Made by a program: the position numbers and the translations under genes | Shown: piece after piece, positions 7,993 to 19,497 of the stretch | How positions within the stretch are numbered: position 1 is the first letter of the stretch | How the letters are laid out: each line of letters starts with the position of its first letter | The notes under the pieces: generated by a model | Seen by the model: the letters and a program-made list of their open reading frames with translations, nothing else | Databases searched by the model: none | What the model was told of the DNA's origin: nothing | Source: Deinococcus soli (ex Cha et al. 2016) | GTDB taxonomy: Bacteria > Deinococcota > Deinococci > Deinococcales > Deinococcaceae | DNA: 64,000 nt | Direction of reading: 5' to 3' | Assembly (NCBI RefSeq): GCF_001007995.1 | Contig: NZ_CP011389.1 | Coordinates: forward strand, 2,890,501 to 2,954,500

Positions 7993-8631
7993 TTACAGCG
8001 TTCCGGCCCGCAGCAGGATCGCGCGGGCCGGCGCGCCGTCCACCTCGGCCAGCGGCAGGGGCAGGCACACCAGATCGAACTCGCCGTCCGGGACGCCCTC
8101 CAGATTCAGGCTCTCCAGGATGAACACTCCCGCGTCCCGGCACGCGGCGTGCCCCGGCAGGTCCTTGCTCGTCAGGGCGTCCACGCTGGGGCAGTCCGTG
8201 CCGATCAGCCGCACGCCGCGCCGCGCCGCGTCCCGCACGAAGGCCGGGGAGAGGGCCGGGAACTCCTCCGGGAAGGCCGCCCAGTGCGCGGGCTGCCCGG
8301 TCCGCAGCAGCAGCCGCGGCGCGAGGGTCTCCGGCAGCCCGTCCAGCGCGTCCGCCTGAATCGCACCGTCCCGCGCCGTCACGCCTAGCACCCGGCAGCG
8401 GCCCACGTACACCTCCAGCGGCACGTCCTGCAACTTCACCCCGGCGTCGTCGTAATGCCATGGGGCGTCCACGTGCGTCCCGGTGTGCGTGCTCGTGCAC
8501 AGCTCGCCGGTGTTCACGCTGTCGCCCGCCGCGATCCGCGCCCCGGAATTCACCCGGTACGGCGCGTCCCCCGGCCAGTTCGGGTGACCGGGCGTGAGGA
8601 GGCGGGAGATGTCGTGCGGGAAGGTCAGCAT
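7993..8631 (-). CDS. kynB: Kynurenine formamidase (arylformamidase)
   Basis: The enzyme hydrolyses N-formylkynurenine to kynurenine in the tryptophan degradation pathway. The 212-aa sequence shows the cyclase-family metal site STHTGTHVDAPWHY (47-60; His, His, Asp and His ligands), NWPGD near residue 20, and LIGTDCPSVDALTSKDLPGH, which is close to bacterial KynB. Other cyclase-family hydrolases are possible but the second motif favours KynB. The gene is alone on its strand, convergent with the thioesterase and divergent from the large regulator. Confidence 0.85.
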   Translation of the reverse strand: MLTFPHDISRLLTPGHPNWPGDAPYRVNSGARIAAGDSVNTGELCTSTHTGTHVDAPWHYDDAGVKLQDVPLEVYVGRCRVLGVTARDGAIQADALDGLPETLAPRLLLRTGQPAHWAAFPEEFPALSPAFVRDAARRGVRLIGTDCPSVDALTSKDLPGHAACRDAGVFILESLNLEGVPDGEFDLVCLPLPLAEVDGAPARAILLRAGTL

Positions 8632-8636
8632 GCTCC

Positions 8637-8642
8637 AGGGTA
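8637..8642 (-). promoter_or_regulatory. -10 box, leaderless type (kynB)
   Basis: On the minus strand TACCCT ends 5 nt before the ATG at 8631. Confidence 0.5.
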
Positions 8643-8690
8643 CCTGCCCGCCGCTTGTTTCATGCGCCCCTCATCCCCGACAATGCATGC

Positions 8691-11063
8691 ATGACCCTGC
8701 GGACACTCGGCGCCCTGTCCGTGGAGGGCGTCACCTTCCGGCGCGAGAAGGTGCTGCTGCTCCTCGCGTACCTGTGCCTGGAAGGCCCGCAGCCCCGCAG
8801 GCGCCTGGCCGAACTGTTCTGGCCCGACGCGACCAACCCCATGAACTCCCTGGCGCAGCACCTCGTGCACCTGCGCGGCCTGCCCGGCGCCCTGGCGGAG
8901 GACGGCCAGCGGGTCGCGGCCGCCATGCCCTGCGACGCCGCCACGCTGCGTGACCTCGTCCGCCGGGGCCGCCACGAGGACGCCGCCGCGCTGTACGCCG
9001 GGCCGTTCATGGACGCCCTGACCATCCCCCTGGGCGCCGACCTGGAAGAATGGGTGTTCGACACCCGCGACGCCGTCGCGCAGGACGCCCGCGCCGCCCT
9101 GATGACCCTCGGCGCGCAGGCCGCCGCGCACGGCCACGGCCCCCGCGCCGGGGAACTCGCCGCCCGCGCCCTGACCCTGGACGGCGCCCCGCCCCCCGAC
9201 GAACTCGACCTGCCCAGACTGCACCACCTCCTGAGCCTCGCCGGGCACCCGCTGGCCGCGCAGGTCGAACGGGACGCCCGCAGCCTCGGCCTGAACCTGA
9301 CCGCCGCGCCCACCCCCATCAGCGCCCCCTTCGCCGGACGGGAAGCCGAACTGGCCGCCCTGAATACCCTGACCCCGGGCCAGACCGCCTGGATCAGCGG
9401 GCACGCCGGGATGGGCAAGACCGCTCTGCTCGAGGCCCTGGCCCGCAGCGGCGGCTGGACGGTCCTCGCGGGTCGCGCCGAACCCCCCTACGCCACCCTG
9501 AGCCCCCTGACCGCCGCGCCCCCCACCCACCCGCAGGCCGCGCACGCCGCGCTGCGCGACCCGCATCTGCGCGTCGCCATCGACAGCTGGGACGCCGCCG
9601 ACCCCGCCACGCAGGCCGCCCTGACCCACGCCGCCGCCGCGCGCCCCGGCGCCGTCATCGTCATCACGTCCCGCCACCACCCGCCCTTCGACGTGGACCT
9701 GCACCTGAACCTCGGCCCCCTGCCCCCAGGCGACCTGCGCGCCCACCCGGAGGTGCACGCCCGCACCGACGGGCACCCCGTCCTCGTCGGGCACGCCCTG
9801 CGCGGCCAGCCGCTCGACCTGCGCCTCGGCGCCCGCGTCCGCGCCTACCCCGACCCCGTGCGCGACACCTTCCTGCTCCTCGCCCTGCAGGACCAGCCCA
9901 ACCTGCGCGCCACCCGCGCCGCGCTGAACCAGGACGCCGCCACCTTCGCCCGCACCCTGGCCTACCTGACCACCGAGGGCCTGACCAGCGAGACCGGCCG
10001 CGTGTACGCCGCCGCCACCACCCGCGAGCACCTGAACCAGATCCACGTGCACGCCGCGCTGCTGCACCTGCGCCTCGCCCGCGCGCTGCCCGAGGACACC
10101 GCCTGGCCCCACTACGACCGCAGCCGCGACCTCTGGGAAGACCCCGACGAGACCCGCGCCGCCCACGCCGCCCGCCACCACGCCCACACCCACCTCAAAC
10201 GCGGCTACCCCGGACAGGCCGCCGCACTCCTCGACACCCTGAGTCACCTGCCCACCCTGGCCGTCCCACACGCCTGGGCGCTGATCGGCGTGGGCCGCTA
10301 CCAGGACGCCCTGACCCGCCTGAACACCCTCAGCGCCCACGACCAGCAGGTCAGCGACGCGCTGGCCGCCCGCGCCGTCACCCTGATCCGCCTGGGCCGC
10401 ACCGACGAAGCCGTCACCCTCGCCGAGCAGATCAGCGGCAGCGGACCCGACGCCGCCCACGCCGCCAGCGTCCGCGCCCACGCCGCCCGCATCCGCGAAC
10501 AGTGGGACGCCGCCCGCCGCCACGCCCAGATCGCCGCCGACCTCTGGAACCTCCACGGCGACGACGAGGCGCACCTGACCGAACTGGGCATGGTCGCCCG
10601 CGCCCAGGTCGGCCTGGGATCGGAGCCGCAGGTGGCCTTCAAGGAGGTCCTGCGCCGGTCCCAGGACCTCCCCAGCGTGCACGGCATGATCCTCGTCAAC
10701 TACGCTTCGCTGCTCGGGCAGTCCGGCGACATGCCAGGAGCGCGCGCAGCACTTGCGAGCGCACTGGAACCCCTGGCCGCCGCAGGAGATCAGCAGGGGC
10801 TGGCGCACGTTCACAGCAACATCGGGGTGAGTTGCCACCTCAGCGGAGAGCTGGCGCAGGCCGCTGCGCACTACCGTCAGGCGCTGCAGCTCTTGAAAGG
10901 AAGCGGGAACGTTCGATTGCTCGGAGCCACCCTGAGCAACCTCAGCGAAATCGACGGCGACCTGTCCGCGTTCGGGGACGCCCTCACCCTCCTGGAACAG
11001 GCCGGGCAGGTCGACCTGGTGCAGCAGATCCGTCACAACGCACGGATGGTGAGCGCGTCCTGA
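8691..11063 (+). CDS. BTAD-type regulator with P-loop NTPase and TPR region
   Basis: The 790-aa protein resembles SARP/MalT-like signal-transducing regulators. Residues 1-65 look like a degenerate winged-helix DNA-binding domain, and about 85-200 match a bacterial transcriptional activator domain (helical repeats: GRHEDAAALYAGPFMDAL). About 215-245 hold GREAEL and the Walker A motif GHAGMGKT (237-244). The rest (about 430-790) is TPR-like helical repeats (for example ALAAAGDQQGLAHVHSNIGVSCHLSGELAQAAAHYRQAL). There is no C-terminal LuxR HTH. The ATG at 8691 follows GACAAT by 6 nt. A secreted subtilase gene starts 51 nt downstream and may be a target or partner; that is inference. Confidence 0.8.
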   Translation: MTLRTLGALSVEGVTFRREKVLLLLAYLCLEGPQPRRRLAELFWPDATNPMNSLAQHLVHLRGLPGALAEDGQRVAAAMPCDAATLRDLVRRGRHEDAAALYAGPFMDALTIPLGADLEEWVFDTRDAVAQDARAALMTLGAQAAAHGHGPRAGELAARALTLDGAPPPDELDLPRLHHLLSLAGHPLAAQVERDARSLGLNLTAAPTPISAPFAGREAELAALNTLTPGQTAWISGHAGMGKTALLEALARSGGWTVLAGRAEPPYATLSPLTAAPPTHPQAAHAALRDPHLRVAIDSWDAADPATQAALTHAAAARPGAVIVITSRHHPPFDVDLHLNLGPLPPGDLRAHPEVHARTDGHPVLVGHALRGQPLDLRLGARVRAYPDPVRDTFLLLALQDQPNLRATRAALNQDAATFARTLAYLTTEGLTSETGRVYAAATTREHLNQIHVHAALLHLRLARALPEDTAWPHYDRSRDLWEDPDETRAAHAARHHAHTHLKRGYPGQAAALLDTLSHLPTLAVPHAWALIGVGRYQDALTRLNTLSAHDQQVSDALAARAVTLIRLGRTDEAVTLAEQISGSGPDAAHAASVRAHAARIREQWDAARRHAQIAADLWNLHGDDEAHLTELGMVARAQVGLGSEPQVAFKEVLRRSQDLPSVHGMILVNYASLLGQSGDMPGARAALASALEPLAAAGDQQGLAHVHSNIGVSCHLSGELAQAAAHYRQALQLLKGSGNVRLLGATLSNLSEIDGDLSAFGDALTLLEQAGQVDLVQQIRHNARMVSAS

Positions 11064-11114
11064 TCATGGCCCGGTCACGACCCACCTGACATGCTGCGCC
11101 CCGGAGGGACACCC

Positions 11115-12770
11115 ATGATCCGAACCGCATTCCGAACCCGTCTGCCTGCCCTGCTCCCACTGCTGCTGCTGGGCGCCGCCCACGCCCAGCTCAGCGCGCC
11201 CGCCACAGTCGCCCGCACTGCCGGTGTGTACCCGGCCGCCGCCGCACCCGGCGAGACCGCCTGGATCTTCGGGCTGAGCGGCGTCCCCGCCGAGGGGAGA
11301 CTGAACGTCGGCGGTCAGACGACCGAGTACCGCCTCGACCGCCCCAGCGGCTGGCTGGCCTTCCAGGTACCCCCGGCGGCCGCCGGGGGACCACAGACCC
11401 TCACACTGCGCGGCGCCCCACAGACCCTGCGGCTGAACGTCCTGACCCTGCCCCCCGGTACCGACGCCCTGGTGTACGTCCGGCCTGACGCCGCGAAGAC
11501 CGTGCAGGCCGAGTACACCCGCCGCCTCCAGGCCCTGACCGAGACCTGCGCCAAGAGCTGCCCGGCAGAGGTGCAGTCGGTACTCAAACGCCTGAGTGCC
11601 CAGCCGGCCCCCGCACTGGCGCCCCTCACGGCCCCCGTGAAGGGTCAGGGCGTCACGCCGGGACTGGCGGCGCGGGCCGCCGTGACCCCCGCAGTCCGTG
11701 CCCCCCTGATCAACCTGAACACGCTGAAAGCCACGAACCTCACCGGGCTCCTGAACCCGGTTGCCCGTCCGCCCGCCGCGCCCGCCGACTCCATCTGCTC
11801 GGCGCTGGCGGGGACCGTCCCGACAGCCGGACTGCCGCTGGGGCAGGTGCTCACGCTGCTGGAGCTGATCTTCGCCGGAGACCTGCAGACCGACCCGACG
11901 TGGGTGGGCTATCCCACCCAGAGCGACGCACCGTACCAGAACGAAAAGCCCATCACGGTCCTGCAGAAGGTCCTGCAGGTCAGGGCCGCGTCGGGCAAGG
12001 GGACGACCATCCACATTCTCGACACGTCCACGGCCACCGGCGACTCCTTCGTGATGGACGGCGACATCAACTACTACAACCAGCTGTACGGCAACCGCCC
12101 CTACCACGGGCGCGCTGTCGGGGAGATCGCGCGGGCGGTCGCGCCCGGCGCGCAGCTGAACTACCGGCAGGTCTGCGACAAGGACGACACCTGCTCCACC
12201 CTGAAGACCGTGCAGGCCCTGTGCGCCGTCGCCGCCGACGCCCGGCGCGGCGGGCGGCACGTCGTGAACCTCAGCCTGGGCGGCCCGAACCCCACGCGCG
12301 GCCTGGAACTCGCGCTGCGCGAGGTGACGGCCCTGGGTGTGCCCGTCGCCGCCAGTTACGGCAACCGCGACGACTGCGCCGGGCTGGTCGCCGGGGACCG
12401 CTGCAACCACTACCCCGCCGACTGGACCCGGTCCTTCGAGTTCGGCCCGGCCGTCAATCTGGCGTCGCGCAGCCTGCGGCCCACCATGCTGTTCAGTGTC
12501 GCCGGGTGGGACATTGCCGGTGGGCAGCTGGCGACGTATAACCGCGGGGTGGGGAACCCCGGCGTGCTGACCGAGGCGCCCAGCGTGCAGGCCCCCGGTG
12601 AATTCTGGCTGGGTGGGTACCCGTACTTCGGGACCAGTTTCGCCGCGCCGGTCGTGAGCGGCCTCCTGGCCAGCTGGATGAGCTGCCAGCCCGGCGTGCC
12701 GCTGCTGCCGCTGATCACCACGCCCGGGCAGGCGCCCATCGCGGCCAGCGTCGTGAACGCCTGCCCCTGA
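11115..12770 (+). CDS. Secreted divergent S8 (subtilisin-like) serine protease
   Basis: The 551-aa product has a signal peptide (about 1-24, LLLLGAAHAQ) and an N-terminal region of about 260 residues with no recognised catalytic motif. The catalytic domain follows: Asp302 in IHILDTSTA, His330 in YHGRAVGEIA, the oxyanion Asn416 in YGN, and Ser507 in FGTSFAAPVVSG. The His motif departs from the usual HGTHVAG, so the protein is a divergent subtilase, but the triad is complete. Several Cys residues (about 144-149, 228, 353-369, 420-429) could form disulfides. ATG 11115 is preceded by GGAGGG. It probably acts outside the inner membrane. Confidence 0.85.
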   Translation: MIRTAFRTRLPALLPLLLLGAAHAQLSAPATVARTAGVYPAAAAPGETAWIFGLSGVPAEGRLNVGGQTTEYRLDRPSGWLAFQVPPAAAGGPQTLTLRGAPQTLRLNVLTLPPGTDALVYVRPDAAKTVQAEYTRRLQALTETCAKSCPAEVQSVLKRLSAQPAPALAPLTAPVKGQGVTPGLAARAAVTPAVRAPLINLNTLKATNLTGLLNPVARPPAAPADSICSALAGTVPTAGLPLGQVLTLLELIFAGDLQTDPTWVGYPTQSDAPYQNEKPITVLQKVLQVRAASGKGTTIHILDTSTATGDSFVMDGDINYYNQLYGNRPYHGRAVGEIARAVAPGAQLNYRQVCDKDDTCSTLKTVQALCAVAADARRGGRHVVNLSLGGPNPTRGLELALREVTALGVPVAASYGNRDDCAGLVAGDRCNHYPADWTRSFEFGPAVNLASRSLRPTMLFSVAGWDIAGGQLATYNRGVGNPGVLTEAPSVQAPGEFWLGGYPYFGTSFAAPVVSGLLASWMSCQPGVPLLPLITTPGQAPIAASVVNACP

Positions 12771-12785
12771 TTCAGGCAACTGAAA

Positions 12786-12816
12786 AGCCCCGCTCCTCCG
12801 GAGGGAGAGCGGGGCT
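12786..12816. terminator. Bidirectional terminator between subtilase and gyrB
   Basis: Perfect 10-bp stem, 12786-12795 with 12807-12816, and an 11-nt loop. The preceding TGAAAA provides a T-rich tail when read from gyrB. It lies between two convergent genes. Confidence 0.75.
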
Positions 12817-12838
12817 CTGATCTGGAAGAGTGGCGGGG

Positions 12839-14970
<2,132 letters not shown>

Positions 14971-14975
14971 ATATT

Positions 14976-14992
14976 TTACGCAAATACCATAA
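14976..14992 (-). promoter_or_regulatory. RDRM-like DdrO operator at gyrB
   Basis: On the minus strand the 17-mer TTATGGTATTTGCGTAA matches 12 of 17 positions of the Deinococcus radiation/desiccation response motif TTATGTCATTGACATAA. It keeps the TTATG and C.TAA arms 7 bp apart. It sits immediately upstream of the gyrB -35. RDRM is bound by the repressor DdrO, which IrrE cleaves after DNA damage; gyrB belongs to this regulon in other Deinococcus species. Confidence 0.75.
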
Positions 14993-15125
14993 TACTCGAC
15001 TGTGTATCTCCGTGGGCATAAATCGGTAAAAACAGCGTTCGATACGCACAAAACAGCCCACGCCCCGCCGCACGCCCCGGCGCCCCGCCTCCTGACCGGG
15101 CGTCAGGCGTCACAATAGGAACCCG

Positions 15126-17096
15126 ATGTCCCGCGCCGTCACTCTGTCCCTCCTGCTGCTGGGGTCCGCTGCGGCCGCGCAGGACGCCCCGTGCTCGCTT
15201 CCGTCCGGTGAGCTGCCCACCCGCACCCGCGTGGTCTTCGTGCTGGATACCAGCGGCAGCATGCGCGGGATCGGGGACGGCCGGGCCGACATCTTCGCGC
15301 GGGTCAGGGGGCAGTTGAACGCCTTCGTGCGCGCCGCGCAGCCTGACCGGGTGGACCTGATCACCTTCGATTCGGGCCTGCGGTCCCGGCGCACCTTCGA
15401 CGCCCCGGCCGGGAGCGGCGCGTGGAACGCCGCGCTGGGCACCCTGAAGGCGGACGGCAGCAACACGTTCCTGTACCGCAGCGTCCGCGACGCGCTGCGC
15501 CCCCTGACTGCGCAAGGCGGCGAGGTCACGCAGGTGTTCGTCCTGACCGACGGGATCGACAACGACACGCGCGAGGCCGGAAAGACCGTGACTGCCACGG
15601 ATGCCCTGAACGCCTGGACCGGCCGTGGGCCGCTGGACCGCCTCACGTACGTTGCGCTGGGTACCGACATCCCTGCCGAGGCGCGCGCCGCCCTGAGCGG
15701 CAGCAGCTACGCCAGCGGCCTGACGGTGCCCGTGAACCTCGTGCCGGACCTGGCGGGCGCGGGTCTGGAGGGCGGCCTGCGCCGCGTGACCGGCGACACG
15801 CTGCCCGCCCCGTTCCCGGACGGCACCGCCGTGACGCTGGCGACCGGGGCGTCCGGCCTCTCCCTGGCGGCGCCCACCGTGCAGGGGACCGAGGTGCGCC
15901 TGACCGTCCCGGCCGGACTGCGGCCCGGCACGCCCGCGCTGCTGTGCGCGCCGCCTGTCGCGGCGGCCGGGTGGATCGCGCCGAGGGAGCGGCAGGTGCT
16001 GCTGCGCCTGACCGGCCAGCCGCTGTCGTGGCTGAATCCGGGCGCGGACCTCGCCCTGCGCGGCGGGGAGGACGTCGTGCTGCGTCTGCGGGCCGCGCCC
16101 GGCGTGACCACCGCCCGCATCCGGCTGGGCCCCCTGCCCGCCGGGGTGACGGGCCGCGTGGACGCCCCCGCCGGATCGCGGGACTTCACGGTCACGTTGC
16201 GCGCCACCCGCCCGCAGCCAGACCTGACCGTCACGCCGACCCTCCTGCTGCCGGAGGTGGGGACCACGGCGCTGCCCACCCTGCGCGGGCAGGCGGGCGG
16301 CCGCACGCTGAGTACCCCGGCGATCCCCCCCACGCCCGGTGCCCCGGCTCCGACGGCGTCCCCGGCGGGACGCTGGGCGTGGCTGGCGCTGCTGCCCCTG
16401 CTCGCCCTCGGGGCCTGGGCCGCCCTGCGGCGCCGCGCCGCCCCGGCCCCCGCGCCGCGCGCCGCGCCCGCCCGCCCGTTCCTGCCCGGCGTGGAGGGCA
16501 TCGAGTACCGCGAGGACCGCACCCTGCACCTCGTGACCGCCGACGGGGAGGTCGCGGGCGTGCCCACGCCGCTGGGCGGGCCCTTCGACCTGGGGCAGCT
16601 GAGCCGCGTGCCGCACCTGAGCGGCCTGCGCGCCGAGCAGCACCGCGACGGCCTCAAACTCCTGCGCCTCCCGCCGGACCTGGACGTCAGCCAGGGCGCG
16701 CGGCTGCTCCAGGCGGGGGACATCGTGCGGCCCGGCACCCTGATCGGCGTGGCCGTGGCCCGGCAGGTACGCGCCCCCCGCCTGGAACTGGGAGAACTGG
16801 CCGGACTGGGCCTGCCCCTCGCGCTGCACGTCACAGGTCCCAGCGTGCAGGTGCGCGGCCCGTACGGCGCGCACGTCCTGCGCATCACGGCGCCCGTCAC
16901 GGACCTGGGCGGGGCGCTGCGGGCCCCGGCCCTGGACGGCCTGCGCGTGACCCTGAGCGGCCACACCCTGCTGCTGCTGGGAACGCCCGCCGGGGTGCAG
17001 CTGCGCGCCGCCGGGGACAGCCAGCCGCTGCGGGACAGCCAGCCGCTCCCGGCGCACGCGCTGCTGGACTTCCTGCCGCCCGGGCCCGGCGCGTGA
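15126..17096 (+). CDS. Exported VWA-domain protein with C-terminal membrane anchor
   Basis: The 656-aa product has a signal peptide (about 1-19). A von Willebrand A domain (about 34-210) carries the metal site DTSGS (41-45) and TDGIDND. A long beta-rich region follows to about 400. A membrane segment at about 416-434 (WLALLPLLALGAWAAL) is followed by a basic stretch and a C-terminal domain of about 215 residues without a recognised motif. VWA domains bind protein ligands through Mg2+. CACAAT at 15111-15116 precedes the ATG by 9 nt. Function unknown. Confidence 0.8.
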   Translation: MSRAVTLSLLLLGSAAAAQDAPCSLPSGELPTRTRVVFVLDTSGSMRGIGDGRADIFARVRGQLNAFVRAAQPDRVDLITFDSGLRSRRTFDAPAGSGAWNAALGTLKADGSNTFLYRSVRDALRPLTAQGGEVTQVFVLTDGIDNDTREAGKTVTATDALNAWTGRGPLDRLTYVALGTDIPAEARAALSGSSYASGLTVPVNLVPDLAGAGLEGGLRRVTGDTLPAPFPDGTAVTLATGASGLSLAAPTVQGTEVRLTVPAGLRPGTPALLCAPPVAAAGWIAPRERQVLLRLTGQPLSWLNPGADLALRGGEDVVLRLRAAPGVTTARIRLGPLPAGVTGRVDAPAGSRDFTVTLRATRPQPDLTVTPTLLLPEVGTTALPTLRGQAGGRTLSTPAIPPTPGAPAPTASPAGRWAWLALLPLLALGAWAALRRRAAPAPAPRAAPARPFLPGVEGIEYREDRTLHLVTADGEVAGVPTPLGGPFDLGQLSRVPHLSGLRAEQHRDGLKLLRLPPDLDVSQGARLLQAGDIVRPGTLIGVAVARQVRAPRLELGELAGLGLPLALHVTGPSVQVRGPYGAHVLRITAPVTDLGGALRAPALDGLRVTLSGHTLLLLGTPAGVQLRAAGDSQPLRDSQPLPAHALLDFLPPGPGA

Positions 17097-17145
17097 GCAC
17101 CCCGCAAATGCTCTAGAGTGACCCGCCGCAAGGAGGCCCCCCGCT

Positions 17146-17403
17146 GTGCCCGTCACCCGCCTGGAAATCTGCACCGAACACCTGAGCATCGACCAACGAG
17201 AAGACCTGCTGGACGCCGTCTGGGCGGCCCTGCGCATCAGCCCCGGCATGGTCACGGCCGACGGCAACGTGGAACTGAGTCTCTCGCACTGCGGACCTGC
17301 CGTGGCCCCCGAGGACGCCCCCCTGGTCCGGGTCGGCGAGGTCGAATACCGCAACGTCACCCCCGAGCGCCTCGTGACCCTGATGAAACGCTGGAGCCGC
17401 TGA
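17146..17403 (+). CDS. Hypothetical small protein (85 aa)
   Basis: GTG 17146 follows a good site (AAGGAGG, 17130-17136). The product is small, slightly acidic and soluble, with two Cys residues (9 and about 48) and no signal peptide. The end, VRVGEVEYRNVTPERLVTLMKRW, recalls the C-terminal segment of thioredoxin-like ferredoxins, but the iron-sulfur cysteines are missing, so I do not assign it. It lies 49 nt after the VWA gene and is followed by a strong terminator, so it may share that transcript. Confidence 0.65.
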   Translation: MPVTRLEICTEHLSIDQREDLLDAVWAALRISPGMVTADGNVELSLSHCGPAVAPEDAPLVRVGEVEYRNVTPERLVTLMKRWSR

Positions 17404-17416
17404 CCCGCCGACGCAA

Positions 17417-17457
17417 AGCGGGGGCCGCGCCAGAACTGTCCTAGCGCGGCCCCCGCT
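17417..17457. terminator. Strong bidirectional terminator
   Basis: Perfect 14-bp stem, 17417-17430 with 17444-17457, and a 13-nt loop. It separates the 85-aa gene (+) from the convergent S41 protease gene (-). Confidence 0.8.
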
Positions 17458-17471
17458 GACTGCGCTGCGTG

Positions 17472-18761
17472 TTACCGCTCGGGCGGCCGCAGGCCCTGCG
17501 CGCCCCGCAGGCTCAGCAGCGCCGCCTCCAGGGTGCTGTCGCGGCCCGCGGTCGTCAGCAGGTCGAGATCGGTGGGTGCCGTGACGTCCGGCGTGATCCG
17601 TTCGGGCAGGGGCGCGCCGTCCGGTCCGAAGGCCCGCAGGATCGTGACCGACACCACCCCGCCGTCCGGGAGGGGCATGAAGTTCACGCCGCTGTTCTGC
17701 ACGCCCTTGGTCGCCTCGCCCACCGCGAGCGCCCCGGCGCGCTGCGCGTAGAACGTGAAGACCTCCGCGCAGGAGGCCGTATTCGGCCCGACCAGCAGCG
17801 CCGTCGGCCCGGCCCACAGTGGCGCGGGTGGTGGCCCCGGCGGGCGACGCGGGGCGTTCATGGAGACCAGTTGCCCGTCGGCGCCCCGGTACACGCTGCC
17901 GCTGCCCCCGCGCGACTGCGCGCGGTACTCGACGGGTGTGAACACGCTGGCCGCCGCCACGCACTGCGCGAGGCTCCCGCCCCCGTTGAAGCGCAGGTCC
18001 ACGACCAGCGCCTGCGCGCCGCCCGCGCGGGCCTCCTGCACCCGCTTGACGAATAGCGCCGCCGCGTCGGCCGGCAGGAACGTCGGGTAGCGGATCAGCG
18101 CCGTGCGGTTCTCTGGCCCCACCCAGGTCAGCGTGGGTTCATCGCGGGCCTGCAACTCGGCGCTGCCCAGCGTCAGGGCCAGGTCCGGGCTGCCCGCGCG
18201 GCGCACCGTCACCTGGATGGGCTGCGCGGCGCGTTCCAGCCGCACGAATTCCTTCGGGCCGACCGGGGCGTCCTCCCCGCCGCGTTTCCCGGCGGCCTCG
18301 CCCTGCACGGTGGTGATCAGGTCGAACTCGCGCAGCCCCGCCCCCTCGGCCGGACTGCCGGGCGTGACCCCGGCGACGAGCAGGCCGCCCTCGACCCGCA
18401 CGACCCGCGCGCCCGTGCGCGGCACCGCGAGGTTCAGCTGCTGCTCTCGCAGGCGCTCGGCGCCCTCGGCGTCACGGACGTTCGTGTGTGCGTCCCCGAA
18501 CGCCTTGAACAGGTCGCCCAGCACCGCGCGGCCGGTGTCGAACGGGCAGGCGTCACCTTCGGGCGCGCAGCGCTGCGCGAGGGTGTCCGCGTACTGCCGC
18601 GTCAGGTCCGTCAGGTCGGCGGTCGCCCAGCCATAGTAGTTGCGCTGTACCTGACGGGTCGCCGCGTCGAAGAGGTCGGTGGCGGGACTGCCGTGCGCGG
18701 CAGGGGAGAGCAGCAGGGCCACGCCCAGGCCCAGCAGGCGAACGCGGAGATTGTGAGGCAC
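17472..18761 (-). CDS. Exported S41 family (C-terminal processing) serine protease
   Basis: A 429-aa protease. A signal peptide (about 1-20, [16 protein letters not shown]) leads to a helical region, a PDZ domain (about 120-205, [25 protein letters not shown]) and the S41 catalytic core. The core has [16 protein letters not shown], the serine in [10 protein letters not shown], and the catalytic Lys in GEATKGVQ. Such enzymes cleave C-termini of exported proteins. I start at GTG 18761 because the signal peptide begins there and a TAGCTT box lies 5 nt upstream; a longer frame to 18821 lacks support. Confidence 0.88.
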   Translation of the reverse strand: MPHNLRVRLLGLGVALLLSPAAHGSPATDLFDAATRQVQRNYYGWATADLTDLTRQYADTLAQRCAPEGDACPFDTGRAVLGDLFKAFGDAHTNVRDAEGAERLREQQLNLAVPRTGARVVRVEGGLLVAGVTPGSPAEGAGLREFDLITTVQGEAAGKRGGEDAPVGPKEFVRLERAAQPIQVTVRRAGSPDLALTLGSAELQARDEPTLTWVGPENRTALIRYPTFLPADAAALFVKRVQEARAGGAQALVVDLRFNGGGSLAQCVAAASVFTPVEYRAQSRGGSGSVYRGADGQLVSMNAPRRPPGPPPAPLWAGPTALLVGPNTASCAEVFTFYAQRAGALAVGEATKGVQNSGVNFMPLPDGGVVSVTILRAFGPDGAPLPERITPDVTAPTDLDLLTTAGRDSTLEAALLSLRGAQGLRPPER

Positions 18762-18766
18762 GCCTG

Positions 18767-18772
18767 AAGCTA
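18767..18772 (-). promoter_or_regulatory. -10 box, leaderless type (S41 protease)
   Basis: Minus-strand TAGCTT, 5 nt before GTG 18761. Confidence 0.4.
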
Positions 18773-18849
18773 CGGCAAAGGCCCGGCCACGTCCGGTGCG
18801 TGGGTCACCATCCCCCTTCATGAAGTGGGGGCCGCCCCCCAGCTGAATG

Positions 18850-19401
18850 TTACAGACGCGCGCTGGCCTTCATCCCGGTCAGGTCCAGGGTATCCCCGAA
18901 GACACTCTGCCCGTCACTGAAGCGCATCCCGAAGAACCCGTGCCCGGCCTTCGCAGCCGCGTCCAGCGCCGCGCCGCCCAGCGTGAACGCCACGCCCTGC
19001 CCGGCAGTCAGGTTCAGCTGCCCGATGGCCTGCGCCGCCTCGCCCGGGGCGTCGCACACCACCATGCCCGGCGCGGTGGGCGACGCTGCGTACTTCGTGC
19101 AGGTCGCGGGCAGCGTCGTCAGGTCGGTCCGCACGTACATGTCCACCGTGCGCAGCGTGCCCAGACCGCCCGTGCGGTACGTGGCCGTGCCGCGCACCGT
19201 GACTTGTTGCAGGGCCGCCGGAACGCTGCTGCCAGCCAGACTGTCCCGTTGCAGGTATACGACCTTCCCGCTCAGCGCGCCGCTGGACGGCAGGTCCAGG
19301 CGGGAATCCTGCACGTCCACGCTGGGCGTGGGAATCAGGCCGCACCCGGCGATCAGGGTGCAGGACAGCAGGGCAAGCAGGGAACGGGCAGAGCGGGGCA
19401 T
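18850..19401 (-). CDS. Hypothetical lipoprotein
   Basis: The 183-aa product starts with a lipoprotein signal ([20 protein letters not shown], lipobox LIAGC, lipidated Cys at 20). The mature part is predicted beta-rich and contains two further Cys (in ATCTKY and VVCDAP) that may pair. I recognise no domain. ATG 19401 gives the complete signal; the frame is open much further upstream but runs antisense through the neighbouring gene. It is divergent from the methyltransferase gene. Confidence 0.75.
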   Translation of the reverse strand: MPRSARSLLALLSCTLIAGCGLIPTPSVDVQDSRLDLPSSGALSGKVVYLQRDSLAGSSVPAALQQVTVRGTATYRTGGLGTLRTVDMYVRTDLTTLPATCTKYAASPTAPGMVVCDAPGEAAQAIGQLNLTAGQGVAFTLGGAALDAAAKAGHGFFGMRFSDGQSVFGDTLDLTGMKASARL

Positions 19402-19485
19402 CACGCCGGGCAGTATGGCCCGACCTGCCGCGCCGGAGGGTGAGGGGAAGTGCCGGGCAGCGTTCATGCGCTGGCGGGCCTCTGG

Positions 19486-19491
19486 TACCCT
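19486..19491 (+). promoter_or_regulatory. -10 box, leaderless type (rRNA methyltransferase)
   Basis: TACCCT, 6 nt before ATG 19498; it rules against the upstream ATG at 19450. Confidence 0.6.
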
Positions 19492-19497
19492 GCCCTG

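Noticed and set aside
17146..17403. Assignment of the 85-aa protein as a 2Fe-2S ferredoxin
   Set aside because: Only two Cys residues, in positions that do not match the four-cysteine cluster motif.
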